A program made the translations under genes and the position numbers. 64,000 nucleotides of DNA from Catenulispora sp. MAP5-51 (GTDB lineage Bacteria > Actinomycetota > Actinomycetes > Streptomycetales > Catenulisporaceae). The notes under the pieces were generated by a model. That model had not been told where the DNA came from. It was given only the letters and a program-made list of their open reading frames with translations, and searched no databases. Positions 36,716-45,279 of this stretch are shown piece by piece. Each line of letters opens with the position of its first letter. Positions within the stretch are counted from its first letter, which is position 1. The stretch spans positions 1 to 64,000 of the forward strand of contig NZ_JBGCCH010000036.1 of NCBI RefSeq assembly GCF_041261205.1, in the 5' to 3' direction.

Positions 36716-36746
36716 GGGGATCGCCTCCTTGGCGGATCGGGATGGT

Positions 36747-36780
36747 GCCTGGCCCGCGCCCCGGCGGGCACGAGCCAGGC
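36747..36780 (-). terminator. Hairpin after precursor gene 2 (attenuator-like)
   Basis: The same nested GCCTGGC...GCCAGGC hairpin as at 36,513-36,546 lies between lanA2 and lanA1. Its duplication together with the precursor gene and ribosome site shows that the whole gene-plus-hairpin unit was duplicated. Confidence 0.45.
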
Positions 36781-36805
36781 GGCCATTGCTGCGGAGCCCG
36801 ACGGG

Positions 36806-36913
36806 TCAGCAGTTCCAGCTGTAGGAGCTGCCGTCCGTGTCGATCAGCACGGAGATGTCGGTGTCGGTCTCGGTCTCGGTCTGGACCGACTGCAGCTCCA
36901 GGATGTCCTGCAT
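36806..36913 (-). CDS. lanA2: Class III lanthipeptide precursor peptide 2
   Basis: A 35-residue peptide. The leader MQDILELQSVQTETE has the canonical ILELQ motif and differs from peptide 1 in one of its first 15 residues. An acidic Thr/Asp/Glu stretch follows, then the core end DGSSYSWNC. S29-x2-S32-x2-C35 is a Ser-x2-Ser-x2-Cys motif placed exactly at the C-terminus. With a LanD enzyme this could form an avionin-type ring, as in lipolanthines. AAGGAGG lies 9 bases before the ATG. It is the first biosynthetic gene of the operon; its promoter must lie in 36,914-37,061 or upstream of the regulator. Confidence 0.88.
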   Translation of the reverse strand: MQDILELQSVQTETETDTDISVLIDTDGSSYSWNC

Positions 36914-37061
36914 GGGGATCGCCTCCTTGGCGGATCGGGATGGTGCCTGACGACTCGAAGGTGTCACGCCCGCCGTCCCGGGAAACAGGGTCCTGATTCC
37001 CGGTGGTGTCCCGGGACCGCGCCGGGCGGGATCGCGATATCGCCGCCGAGATCGCGTCGCC

Positions 37062-37718
37062 TCAATCCACGGCGCTGGAGCCCCAGGCCGCCGCCACCGC
37101 CGCCGCACGCGAGGGGACCCCGAGCTTGGCCATGATGGTGGAGACGTGATTGCGGACCGTCTTCTCGGCGAGGAACAGCTCCTTCGCGATCCGGCGGTTG
37201 TCGTATCCCTGCGCGACAAGGCGCAACGTCTCCTGCTCACGTCGGGACAACCGGCGCAAGGCGATGGAGTCCTCGCCCTGCCCGAAGCCGTCGAACAGCG
37301 GGCTCAGTTGCTCGGCCACGGGCCCGGCGAAAACCAGGCTGCCGGCCGCGACCATGCGCACGGCGCACGCCAGATCGCCACCGGAGGAGCCGATCGTCAG
37401 ACACCCGCGAACCCCGGCCCGCACCACCGCCGCCACAGTGTCCGTGTCCTCTGCCGCGGCCAGCGCCAGCGCCAGCGCCAGCACCGGCACCGGCGGCCGG
37501 CGCCGGCGCAGGGCCCGGATGACGTCGACGGCCGCGCGCACATCACCGTGCAGCCCCAGGATGACCAGGTCCGGCGCCAACTGATCGGCCACCACGATCG
37601 CATCCCGCGCCCGATCAGCTTCCCCGACAACGCGAAACTCGGCGCTCCCCTCGAACAACGCCGCCAGACCCGCCCGGAACACCGGCCACTCGTCGACGAG
37701 CAGAATGTTGAGACTCAT
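37062..37718 (-). CDS. Atypical NarL/LuxR-type response regulator of the lanthipeptide cluster
   Basis: A 218-residue regulator. The receiver-like domain (MSLNILLVDEWPVFRAGL...) has LVILGLHGDV where the phospho-acceptor Asp should stand, so residue 55 is Gly. Classical phosphorylation is therefore unlikely. The C-terminal helix-turn-helix (about 150-212) reads LSRREQETLRLVAQGYDNRRIAKELFLAEKTVRNHVSTIMAKLG. GAAGGA precedes the ATG at 37,718. It is co-directional and 148 bases upstream of lanA2, with no histidine kinase nearby. It probably activates the cluster in response to a ligand or its own level. Confidence 0.85.
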   Translation of the reverse strand: MSLNILLVDEWPVFRAGLAALFEGSAEFRVVGEADRARDAIVVADQLAPDLVILGLHGDVRAAVDVIRALRRRRPPVPVLALALALAAAEDTDTVAAVVRAGVRGCLTIGSSGGDLACAVRMVAAGSLVFAGPVAEQLSPLFDGFGQGEDSIALRRLSRREQETLRLVAQGYDNRRIAKELFLAEKTVRNHVSTIMAKLGVPSRAAAVAAAWGSSAVD

Positions 37719-37951
37719 GTCCTTCTTCGCCTCCATCAAGAAGAGGAATCACGGCGCCGCCGCGGGCAGCCCACCTGAACACCCGGCTCGAGGAACGTTC
37801 CACTTTCAAGCCTGCCCGAGGGTTGCGGGCCGGGCATCGGGAGCCGGTCCCTATCTTGGCTTCGCGATCTCCCCATGCCGGACCGCTTGCGCGGGACGTG
37901 CAGACTCGGGGGTGCCCCTGTGTCTTCGTCAAGTGGGCACGGTGATGCGGC

Positions 37952-38035
37952 GACCCGGAACTGACCAATGACGAGCTGCGGGACTACCGCAAGTTCTGGA
38001 ACACCTCCAGCATGGTCACCAACGCTCAGACCTAG
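37952..38035 (+). pseudogene. Short unidentified coding remnant
   Basis: A 27-codon stretch reads DPELTNDELRDYRKFWNTSS and ends NAQT-stop. It has protein-like composition but no start codon or upstream homology. It looks like the tail of a lost gene; the family is not recognised. Between it and the regulator start (37,719-37,951) nothing else is visible. Confidence 0.3.
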
Positions 38036-38149
38036 CTAGTGACTTGAGTTGGGGTTTGGCCGTCACCACTTGTGTTGTGGTGTGTATCAGGCGTCGTGGC
38101 TTGGTGGTGGCGGTTTGGCTGGGGTCGTGACGTGGCCCTGATTCCGCGC

Positions 38150-38250
38150 TGTGCTGCGGATATGGGTGATCCGAGGCTTGAGCCGCTGGTGTTGACCGAT
38201 GTCGAGCGGCGAACGTTGGAGAACTGTGTACGTCGTCGTTCCACAGGTCG
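38150..38250 (+). pseudogene. N-terminal fragment of an IS630-type transposase
   Basis: The plus strand encodes LEPLVLTDVERRTLENCVRRRST, like the start of IS630-family transposases (LVLSDEER..LERWARRRST). It then runs into unrelated sequence. No catalytic part is present. Confidence 0.5.
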
Positions 38251-38259
38251 GCCGGGTGG

Positions 38260-38480
38260 GAGTGCCACTCGTCGTGCAGGGTCGGCGCCACGGTGAAGCC
38301 CAGCTGGAGCAGCAGCAGCGTGGGCGCCAGCGCTTGGACGAACACGTACACCAAGCGGCGACGAAGCCCGCGGCGGGGTGCAACCCCCGCCCGGCGTAGG
38401 CGCCGACCGAGGCCGCCGCGGGCAGATACCGGGCCAGCTCGGCGATGGAGTTCGCGGCCAGCAGGCACGCCGCCATCGCC
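38260..38480 (-). pseudogene. Frameshifted amino-acid permease fragment
   Basis: Two frames on the minus strand together read SIAELARYLPAAASVGAY and GRGLHPAAGFVAAW, then, one frame over, VYVFVQALAPTLLLLQLGF. This is typical of the second to fourth helices of APC amino-acid permeases. Both ends and the frame are broken. Confidence 0.5.
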
Positions 38481-38484
38481 AGCG

Positions 38485-38670
38485 GCACCGACATCTACCT
38501 CGACGGCGAGCTCGATCAGGTGGTCGTCGTCGAACAGCGACCGCTCGTCGACGAAGCAGTTGCGGAACAGGACGCCTACCAGTTCCGTCTGCTTGCCCTT
38601 TTCGGCTGCGAAGTGAATCAGCCAGTGCATGTTCAAGGTGTTGCCGACGCCGTGCGCACTGAAGATGTAC
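38485..38670 (-). pseudogene. DsbA/FrnE-like oxidoreductase fragment
   Basis: The minus strand reads GVGNTLNMHWLIHFAAEKGK and continues LFRNCFVDERSLFDDDHLIELA. This corresponds to the helical insert of FrnE/DsbA-family thiol oxidoreductases. The thioredoxin-fold ends with the CxxC are missing. It abuts the permease fragment, so the area is a collection of decayed gene pieces at the island edge. Confidence 0.5.
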
Positions 38671-38929
38671 TACAGGCTGCTGGCGTGCGGGTTGGGATGC
38701 GACCCGCTCCTAAGCGGCCTTCGCCTGCTCTTGAGGACGCGTGGTACCGGGAACATGTAAAGGGAGCGACGCGCCCTGGCACGGCCATTGCCGCACTTGA
38801 CCACAGGTCAATGAGGCCAGCGCCGCTGTATAGAAAGCGCAGGTCACGGCGTTGGCGCGGGGAGCGGGGGTAGCTTCCGTGCACCGTGGCGGTGGCACCA
38901 TGGTGGCCCCCAAGTGGCCCCCAAGTGGC

Positions 38930-39046
38930 CCCCAGAACATATCAAGGGCCTCAATCCGATCCCTCGGATTGAGGCCCTGATCTGCGACGTTACCGTCGGG
39001 CTGACAGGATTTGAACCTGCGACCCCTTGACCCCCAGGTCCATGCG
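38930..39046 (-). repeat. Right 117-bp direct repeat: tRNA-Pro(GGG) 3' half plus terminator, attachment-site-like
   Basis: This is the second copy of the repeat at 10,387-10,503, in the same orientation with 3 mismatches. It again lacks the 5' half of the tRNA. Short GGCCCCCAAGTGG repeats flank it (38,905-38,932 and 39,143-39,162). Because neither copy is a whole tRNA gene, an intact tRNA-Pro should lie elsewhere, probably beyond another inserted element. The rest of 38,671-39,263 has no supportable gene. Confidence 0.8.
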
Positions 39047-39263
39047 GTAGTCGCTTCCGCTCGTCACGCACGCTATGCCTCCTCGGTCGGCCCGGTGTGG
39101 CGAGCGACGTTCAGCGGGGTCGTTCATGATCGCGATTCCCGTGTGGCCCCCAAGTGGCCCCCGGGTGACGGGCCTGGGTGCAGCACAGGCTCCTGTCGTG
39201 GTCATCACCCTTCAATGGTGATTGCCTTCGGTCGTCGCCAATCGGGCGATTTCGAACTGAATC

Positions 39264-40358
<1,095 letters not shown>

Positions 40359-40654
40359 GATTCATCCCTTTCAGCCGGCAGGAATGTGCCGGACAGTCCG
40401 TAACTGAAAGTTGGCGTGCGTATAGCCGCACAGCCTTGTCTGTGACAGCACGCGGTGATCGAGTTTCACCCGCGTTGAAGATCCGCTTCGCCTAATCCGC
40501 GGCGGGGTGGAACTAGGTGATGATCACCGATGCGCGGTCGCTCCGGCTGACGGAACCTGGGTATGCGCCACCGTGGGTGACCTGTAGGGCGATGGACGAG
40601 AGCGCAAAGCACTGAACGGCACTGGTAGCTCGTCGACGAAAGGACAAGGGCGGC

Positions 40655-40909
40655 ATGCGCGATCATCTTCCGCCACCCCGGGCCGAGCACTGGGACTGGC
40701 AATACCGGGCTGCCTGCCGCGGCATGGACGAAGCCGCCTTCTTCTCACCTGTCAACGAGCGGGGCGATGCCCGCCGCCGTAGAGAGGAGCGGGCTCGCCA
40801 GGTCTGCCTGGGGTGTCCGGTGCGGGAACCGTGTGCCGCGTTCGCCCTTACCACGCAGCAGCACTACGGCGTCTGGGGCGGGATGACCGAGCGTGATCGG
40901 CGGTCGTGA
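40655..40909 (+). CDS. WhiB-family iron-sulfur transcription factor
   Basis: An 84-residue WhiB-like protein. It has the four cluster-binding cysteines (Cys21 in AACRGM, Cys51 and Cys54 in CLGC, Cys60 in EPCAAF) and the YGVWGG turn, followed by a short tail. These actinobacteria-specific factors bind a [4Fe-4S] cluster and partner sigma factors. The N-terminus RDHLPPPRAEHWDWQYRAAC is normal. Which WhiB subgroup it belongs to cannot be told from sequence alone. Confidence 0.9.
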   Translation: MRDHLPPPRAEHWDWQYRAACRGMDEAAFFSPVNERGDARRRREERARQVCLGCPVREPCAAFALTTQQHYGVWGGMTERDRRS

Positions 40910-40970
40910 GCGGCCGGGATCGGTGCTCGCTTGGGATCGGTGTTCGCTGGGGATCGGTGTTCGCCTGGTC

Positions 40971-41308
40971 CTACAAGTCGCCGACGCTGGCGCACCGGTA
41001 GAAGAACGGGCCGAGCTCGGCGGCGACGGCTCGGGTGAGGCCCGAGCTGTCCTCCAGGAGGCGGGCGCCCGGGTCGATGTCGCCGACGAACACGGGTCCT
41101 CGGCGACCTTGTAGGGGACGGACTCGCGCTTGGCGCCGTGCTCCGCCCAGGAGGGGATCGGGTTGCTGAGGTCTTTGCCGATGACGCCGTCGAAGTTCTT
41201 GCCGTCCGCCGGCCCGTACAGGTGCCCGAGCACGTTGTCCAGGGAGCGGTTTTCGAAAAGCACCACCACGATGTGGTCCATGGCGTGGGACCTGTCCGGC
41301 GTCGACAT
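40971..41308 (-). pseudogene. Phospholipase C/phosphoesterase gene remnant
   Basis: From the ATG at 41,308 the frame reads DHIVVVLFENRSLDNVLGHLYGP and continues through IGKDLSNPIPSWAEHGA. This is the N-terminus of bacterial phosphoesterase (phospholipase C-type) proteins. After about 65 residues the frame changes into an unrelated tail (FVGDIDPGARLLEDSS...CASVGDL-stop), so most of the enzyme is deleted. Three imperfect 16-bp repeats (GGGATCGGTGTTCGCT type) lie just beyond, at 40,917-40,965. Confidence 0.6.
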
Positions 41309-41389
41309 CGCTTCACCTCCACGTGACCGCACTGCCGAGGTAGTGCTGGGTCAGGGGGTCGGGTGCGGCGTAAACAGGACGCACAGACC

Positions 41390-41527
41390 CAGTACGCCGC
41401 CGACCCGGTCATCAAGAAGTACACCGGTGTCCTGGCCGCCGCCGACGTCTACACCCGAAGCCACGCCTTCGTCCTGCTGGAATCCATCCGGCTCGACCTC
41501 GGCGTCGGCTCCCCGGTCCACCCCTGA
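41390..41527 (+). pseudogene. 3' fragment of an unidentified gene
   Basis: The plus strand reads QYAADPVIKKYTGVLAAADV, then an Arg/Ser segment and LLESIRLDLGVGSPVHP-stop. Codon bias is good but there is no start. It looks like the C-terminal ~45 residues of a truncated protein; I do not recognise the family. Confidence 0.35.
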
Positions 41528-41586
41528 CACCAGCACCGCCGGTCCGGACCGCGACGCGGCCCGGACCGGACCGGACCGGACCGGCG

Positions 41587-42312
41587 TCACAGGGCCACGC
41601 CGGCCGATTCCCGGGCACGACGCACGGTTTGGCCGCGCTCGGTCTCCGGATAGCGCAGAAGCATCGCCCTCAGTTCCTCGGCGCCGACGTTCGCACCGAA
41701 CGGCTCGGTGCCCGGCTCCAACCGCTTGCCCTCGGCCAGCGGGCCCGCGACGACCGCGTCGAAGCCGAGCGCTTCGACGAGACCGGCCACGGTCGCCAGA
41801 TCCGCCGGATCGTCGCCGGCGACCGCGATCGCCTTCCGGCCGGGAGCACCCGTCTGGAGAGCGCCGGCCTCCAGGTCGTGGTACCCCATGTGATTGAAGG
41901 CCTTGACGATGCGCGAGCCGGCCAGATACTCCTGCACGACCTCGCTGGAGGAGGTGCGATCGTCGGTCAGGTCCGGGCGCGGGCCGTCGACCTCCCACCA
42001 GTGGTTCATGGCGTCGATGACGAGTCTGCCCCACAGGGCTTCGGCCGGGACGGTGTGGACCTTCCCCAGCGGCAGGGCCAGGACGATGATGTCCGCTTCC
42101 GCCGCCACCTCGGCGGTGGTGGTCGCCACGGCGCCGGGCGTGAGCACTTCGACCGTGAGGGCGATCCGGGCCGGATCCCCGGATCCGGCGATGAGGACCC
42201 GGTATCCGGCGGCTACAGCCAGCCGGGCCAGGACGGTTCCGACCTTTCCCGCGCCCAGGATGCCTACTGTCCGCACCGTGGAGGCGCCGCCTGTGCTCGT
42301 CTGCGATGGCAT
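41587..42312 (-). CDS. NADPH-dependent F420 reductase-like (NpdG) oxidoreductase
   Basis: A 241-residue Rossmann protein. The dinucleotide loop is [17 protein letters not shown] (about residues 16-32), followed by [11 protein letters not shown] and [13 protein letters not shown]. It resembles the F420:NADP oxidoreductase-like group in its NAD(P)-binding core. GGAGGGG precedes the ATG at 42,312. It lies 23 bases downstream of a luciferase-like monooxygenase gene in the same direction, which suggests it supplies reduced F420 or flavin to that enzyme. Confidence 0.78.
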   Translation of the reverse strand: MPSQTSTGGASTVRTVGILGAGKVGTVLARLAVAAGYRVLIAGSGDPARIALTVEVLTPGAVATTTAEVAAEADIIVLALPLGKVHTVPAEALWGRLVIDAMNHWWEVDGPRPDLTDDRTSSSEVVQEYLAGSRIVKAFNHMGYHDLEAGALQTGAPGRKAIAVAGDDPADLATVAGLVEALGFDAVVAGPLAEGKRLEPGTEPFGANVGAEELRAMLLRYPETERGQTVRRARESAGVAL

Positions 42313-42335
42313 TGCTGTTCCCCTCCGCTCGGATG

Positions 42336-43367
42336 TCAGTCTGCGAGGATGTCGCGCACCATCGGCACGACCTTCGCGCCGAAGAGCTCCACGGAGCGCA
42401 GCCGGTCGCTGATCGACTGGGCGCCGCCGGTGTAGATGAGGTCGAACCGGCCGACGCCGAGGGCCTTGATGGCTGCGGCCATCTTGCGGGCGACTGTCTC
42501 GGGGGAGCCGATGTACAACGACCCGTGCTCGATCTCGGCCTCGTACTCCTCCTTGCGGATCGGCGGCCACCCGCGCGACGCGCCGATCCGGTCGCGGATC
42601 ACCTTGTAGTGCGGCCAGTGCGCCTCGCGGGCCTGGTCGTCGGTGTCGGCGATGAAGCCGGGCGAGTGCATGCCCACCGGGTGCGCCGTGGTGCCGAACT
42701 GGTCGGCGGCCCGCTGGTAGAGATCCAGGTAGGGCGCGAACCGGGTCGGAGATCCGCCGATGATGGCGATCATGAGCGGGAAACCGTACTGCGCGGTGCG
42801 GACGACCGACTGGGGGGTGCCGCCGACCCCGACCCAGGTCGTCAGGTGGCCGGACTCCGTTTTGGGGAAGACGTCGGCGTTGTCCAGCGCGGCCCGCTTC
42901 GTTCCGCTCCAGGAGACCGGTTTCTCCTCGAGCAGCTTGGCGAACAGCTCGAGCTTCTCCTCGAACAGGACGTCGTAGTCGCGCAGGTCGTAGCCGAACA
43001 GCGGGAACGACTCGGTGAACGACCCGCGCCCGAGGATGACCTCGGCGCGGCCGTCGGACAGGGCGTCGAGGGTCGAGAACCGCTGGAACACCCGGACGGG
43101 GTCATCGGAGCTCAGGACCGTCACGCCGGAGGAGAGCCGGATTCGCGACGTGCGGCCCGCGATGCCGGCCAGCACCGTCTCCGGGCTCGAGACGGCGAAC
43201 TCGGGACGGTGGTGCTCGCCGAGCGCGACGACGTCCACGCCGACTTCCTCAGCGAGTACCGCCTCCTCGACGACCTGCCGAATGGCCCGTGCGTCCGACA
43301 CCATGGCGCCGGAATCGTCCCTCGGCACGTCTCCAAAGGTGTCCAAACCGAAGACGAGAGCAGACAT
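42336..43367 (-). CDS. LLM-class (luciferase-like) flavin/F420-dependent oxidoreductase
   Basis: A 343-residue TIM-barrel oxidoreductase. Family features include [20 protein letters not shown], the [21 protein letters not shown] segment, and [20 protein letters not shown]. The start at 43,367 is preferred because GGAGGAG lies 6 bases before it. Co-transcribed with the F420-reductase-like gene. The upstream region holds a TTGAATGCTCAA palindrome (43,437-43,450) resembling the MarR-locus operators at 56-58 kb. The substrate is unknown. Confidence 0.85.
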   Translation of the reverse strand: MSALVFGLDTFGDVPRDDSGAMVSDARAIRQVVEEAVLAEEVGVDVVALGEHHRPEFAVSSPETVLAGIAGRTSRIRLSSGVTVLSSDDPVRVFQRFSTLDALSDGRAEVILGRGSFTESFPLFGYDLRDYDVLFEEKLELFAKLLEEKPVSWSGTKRAALDNADVFPKTESGHLTTWVGVGGTPQSVVRTAQYGFPLMIAIIGGSPTRFAPYLDLYQRAADQFGTTAHPVGMHSPGFIADTDDQAREAHWPHYKVIRDRIGASRGWPPIRKEEYEAEIEHGSLYIGSPETVARKMAAAIKALGVGRFDLIYTGGAQSISDRLRSVELFGAKVVPMVRDILAD

Positions 43368-43436
43368 TGCCAACTCCTCCATCTTGTGCAGCGTTGTGCG
43401 GGTCGTGCGGGTGGTTCCGCGCGTGGGCTCGCCCTA

Positions 43437-43450
43437 GTTGAATGCTCAAC
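43437..43450. promoter_or_regulatory. MarR-type palindrome upstream of the LLM oxidoreductase gene
   Basis: GTTGAATGCTCAAC lies 70 bases upstream of the ATG at 43,367. Its TTGAAnGnTCAA core matches the repeated operator at 56,826-58,306, so the MarR protein at 56,262 may also act here. Confidence 0.35.
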
Positions 43451-43634
43451 CATTTTCCCCGCTGTGGCATTCCGTCAGGCACGCGGCAGCCCAAGGCGGC
43501 ACGGCGCCCGGCGGTTGGCGAATCACCGGCTTCGGGTGAGGGCGGCTCACCTGGGTCGGTGCGAATCTGCCATCAGGACGCCGTTTCGGCCCCGCGCCTG
43601 GGACGTCGATCCGCGGCTCCTCGAATATCGACCG

Positions 43635-43816
43635 ACAAGCCCGACACCGTCATCGCGGAGTGGAGCGTCAAGGGCCACGTGATCCCCACCGGCAACACGT
43701 ACAACATGGCCTACGCGACGTTCGTCACTGTTCGGGACGGACAGATCACGGGCTACCGCGAATACTGGAACCCGCTCGCCTTCGGTCAGGCGCTGGAGGG
43801 TGTGTCCTTCGGCTAG
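43635..43816 (+). pseudogene. 3' part of a SnoaL-like (NTF2-fold) gene
   Basis: The frame reads DKPDTVIAEWSVKGHVIPTG, then YATFVTVRDGQITGYREYWNPLAFGQAL and stop. This is the C-terminal half of a SnoaL/ketosteroid-isomerase-like protein. Upstream codons lose homology and bias, and no ribosome site is present. It is probably a 5'-truncated relic. Confidence 0.55.
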
Positions 43817-43920
43817 CGCGTGGCAAGGTCCGTGCCCAGGTGCCACAGACCGCCCCGCGCCCAGCAGTTCCGTGTCCATCAGCAGCCGTGCATGCGTGAC
43901 CAGCTGAGGAGGGCCGGCCA

Positions 43921-44658
43921 ATGGCCGACAACACCGACAACACCGACAACACCGATAACGCCGACAACAAGGACGGAGGCCGACGGGTCGCTGTGGTGAC
44001 CGGCGGATCCGGTGCCATCGGCGGTGCGATCGCCGCGCGCCTGGCAGAAGATCACACCGTGGTGGCCCTCGACCGCGATGGTGACGTCGCTGTCGACCTC
44101 GCAGACCAGGCCCAGGTCCGCCAGGCGGCGCAGGAGGTGCTCAGCCGGCACGGCCGGGTCGACGTCCTCGTCCACGCCGCGGCGATGGTGGCCTTCGAGG
44201 CGATCGAGGAGTTCGACCTGGAGCTCTGGCGTCAAGTCCAAGCCGTGAACGTCGAGTCGGCCCTGCTGCTCACCCAGGCCTTCACGCCCGGGATGCGCCA
44301 GCGTCGATTCGGCCGCTTGGTCTTCGTCGTCTCCAACACGTTCTGGCGTCCGGCCGGCGGCCATCAGATCGCCTATGTGGCCTCCAAGGGTGCGCTGATC
44401 GGCATGGCACGCGCCCTGGCAGTGGGACTCGGCGGCGACGGGGTGGCGGCGATGGCCGTGGCCCCGGGACTGACCCGCACGCCGGCCACCAGCGTCGTGC
44501 CGGCCGAGGAGTTCCAGGACGTGGCCGCGCACCAGGCGCTGGCCAGGCCCCTCACCCCGGACGACGCGGCCGCCGTCGTCGCGATGCTGGTCCGCGATGA
44601 CGCCGCCGCGCTGACCGGGCAGACGCTCATGGCCGACGGCGGCCTGGTCCTGAGCTAG
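43921..44658 (+). CDS. Short-chain dehydrogenase/reductase
   Basis: A 245-residue SDR. The cofactor loop is VTGGSGAIGGAIA (about residues 27-39), followed by the catalytic YVASK, with VVSN upstream at the Ser position, and LTGQTLMADGGLVLS at the end. The first 17 residues are a repeat of Asp-Asn-Thr encoded by 9-base tandem units (43,927-43,967) and are not part of the usual fold. The ATG at 43,921 has GAGGAGGG upstream. Substrate unknown. Confidence 0.85.
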   Translation: MADNTDNTDNTDNADNKDGGRRVAVVTGGSGAIGGAIAARLAEDHTVVALDRDGDVAVDLADQAQVRQAAQEVLSRHGRVDVLVHAAAMVAFEAIEEFDLELWRQVQAVNVESALLLTQAFTPGMRQRRFGRLVFVVSNTFWRPAGGHQIAYVASKGALIGMARALAVGLGGDGVAAMAVAPGLTRTPATSVVPAEEFQDVAAHQALARPLTPDDAAAVVAMLVRDDAAALTGQTLMADGGLVLS

Positions 44659-44784
44659 ACCAGAGGGCGGGGCCAATCGCACCCGATACAGCTCGCCGAA
44701 CGCTGAGCGCCGCTACAACAACGACATGAACCCCGCGCACGAGGCACAACGGGAGATGCAGGCCCGGCCACGTAAGGAGCGGCA

Positions 44785-44986
44785 ACCAGGGCGGAGTCCC
44801 CGGCATCGAGCCCAACAACTTCGGCCGCTGGGCCGAGCAGCCTTCATACGCCGACCCGGGGCTGCCGGTCGGACAGAGCGCTGACCATTTCGACTTGCGC
44901 CAGGACGACGACTACTTCACCCAGCCGAGAGACCTTTTCCGACTGATGACGGCGGTGCAGCAGCAGGAACTCTTCGACAACACGGC
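44785..44986 (+). pseudogene. Catalase C-terminal remnant
   Basis: The frame reads GIEPNNFGRWAEQPSYADPG, then DHFDLRQDDDYFTQPRDLFRLM and QQQELFDN. This is the segment of monofunctional catalases beyond the haem core (NYEPNSF...DDYTQAGDLFRLM). The haem-binding parts are absent, the frame is broken upstream, and it runs into a GMC fragment. Confidence 0.65.
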
Positions 44987-44989
44987 GTG

Positions 44990-45270
44990 CGCTCCTGGCC
45001 GCAGATCGCGATGTTCGCCGCATGCTGGAAGGCGTCAAGCCGAGCCGCGCCATCGCCCGCACACCCTCCTTCGCATCCTTCCTCGCCGGCGAACTTCTCC
45101 CCGGTGAGGCCGTTGACGACAGCGAGCTGGCCACATTCATCCCCGGTGCCATTGCCGTTGCCGTTGCCGTTGCCGTCTACGGTCATCCCACCTCCACGGT
45201 GCCGATGGGCGGGCCGGGCGACCCGGGGGCCGTCGTCGATGCGGGTGTACAAGGCCTGACAGCCGTTCGC
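44990..45270 (+). pseudogene. GMC oxidoreductase C-terminal remnant
   Basis: The frame reads MLEGVKPSRAIARTPSFASF, then DDSELATFI. After a GCCGTT 6-base repeat tract (45,150-45,176) it continues HPTSTVPMGGPGDPGAVVDA. The conserved His-Pro-x-Gly/Ser-Thr catalytic region of GMC flavoenzymes is recognisable, but the flavin-binding N-terminus is gone and a frame change is present. Confidence 0.6.
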
Positions 45271-45279
45271 CGCGTGCTG

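Noticed and set aside
30655-37718. A full lipolanthine cluster
   Set aside because: No fatty-acid, PKS, NRPS or acyltransferase genes are seen beside LanKC and LanD; only the peptide chemistry resembles lipolanthines.
38032-38636. A 206-residue intact protein on the minus strand
   Set aside because: It joins a DsbA-like piece, an out-of-frame stretch and a permease piece; the chimera is best explained by decay.
45150-45176. GCCGTT repeat tract as a regulatory element
   Set aside because: It lies inside the GMC oxidoreductase relic and most likely arose by slippage after the gene decayed.
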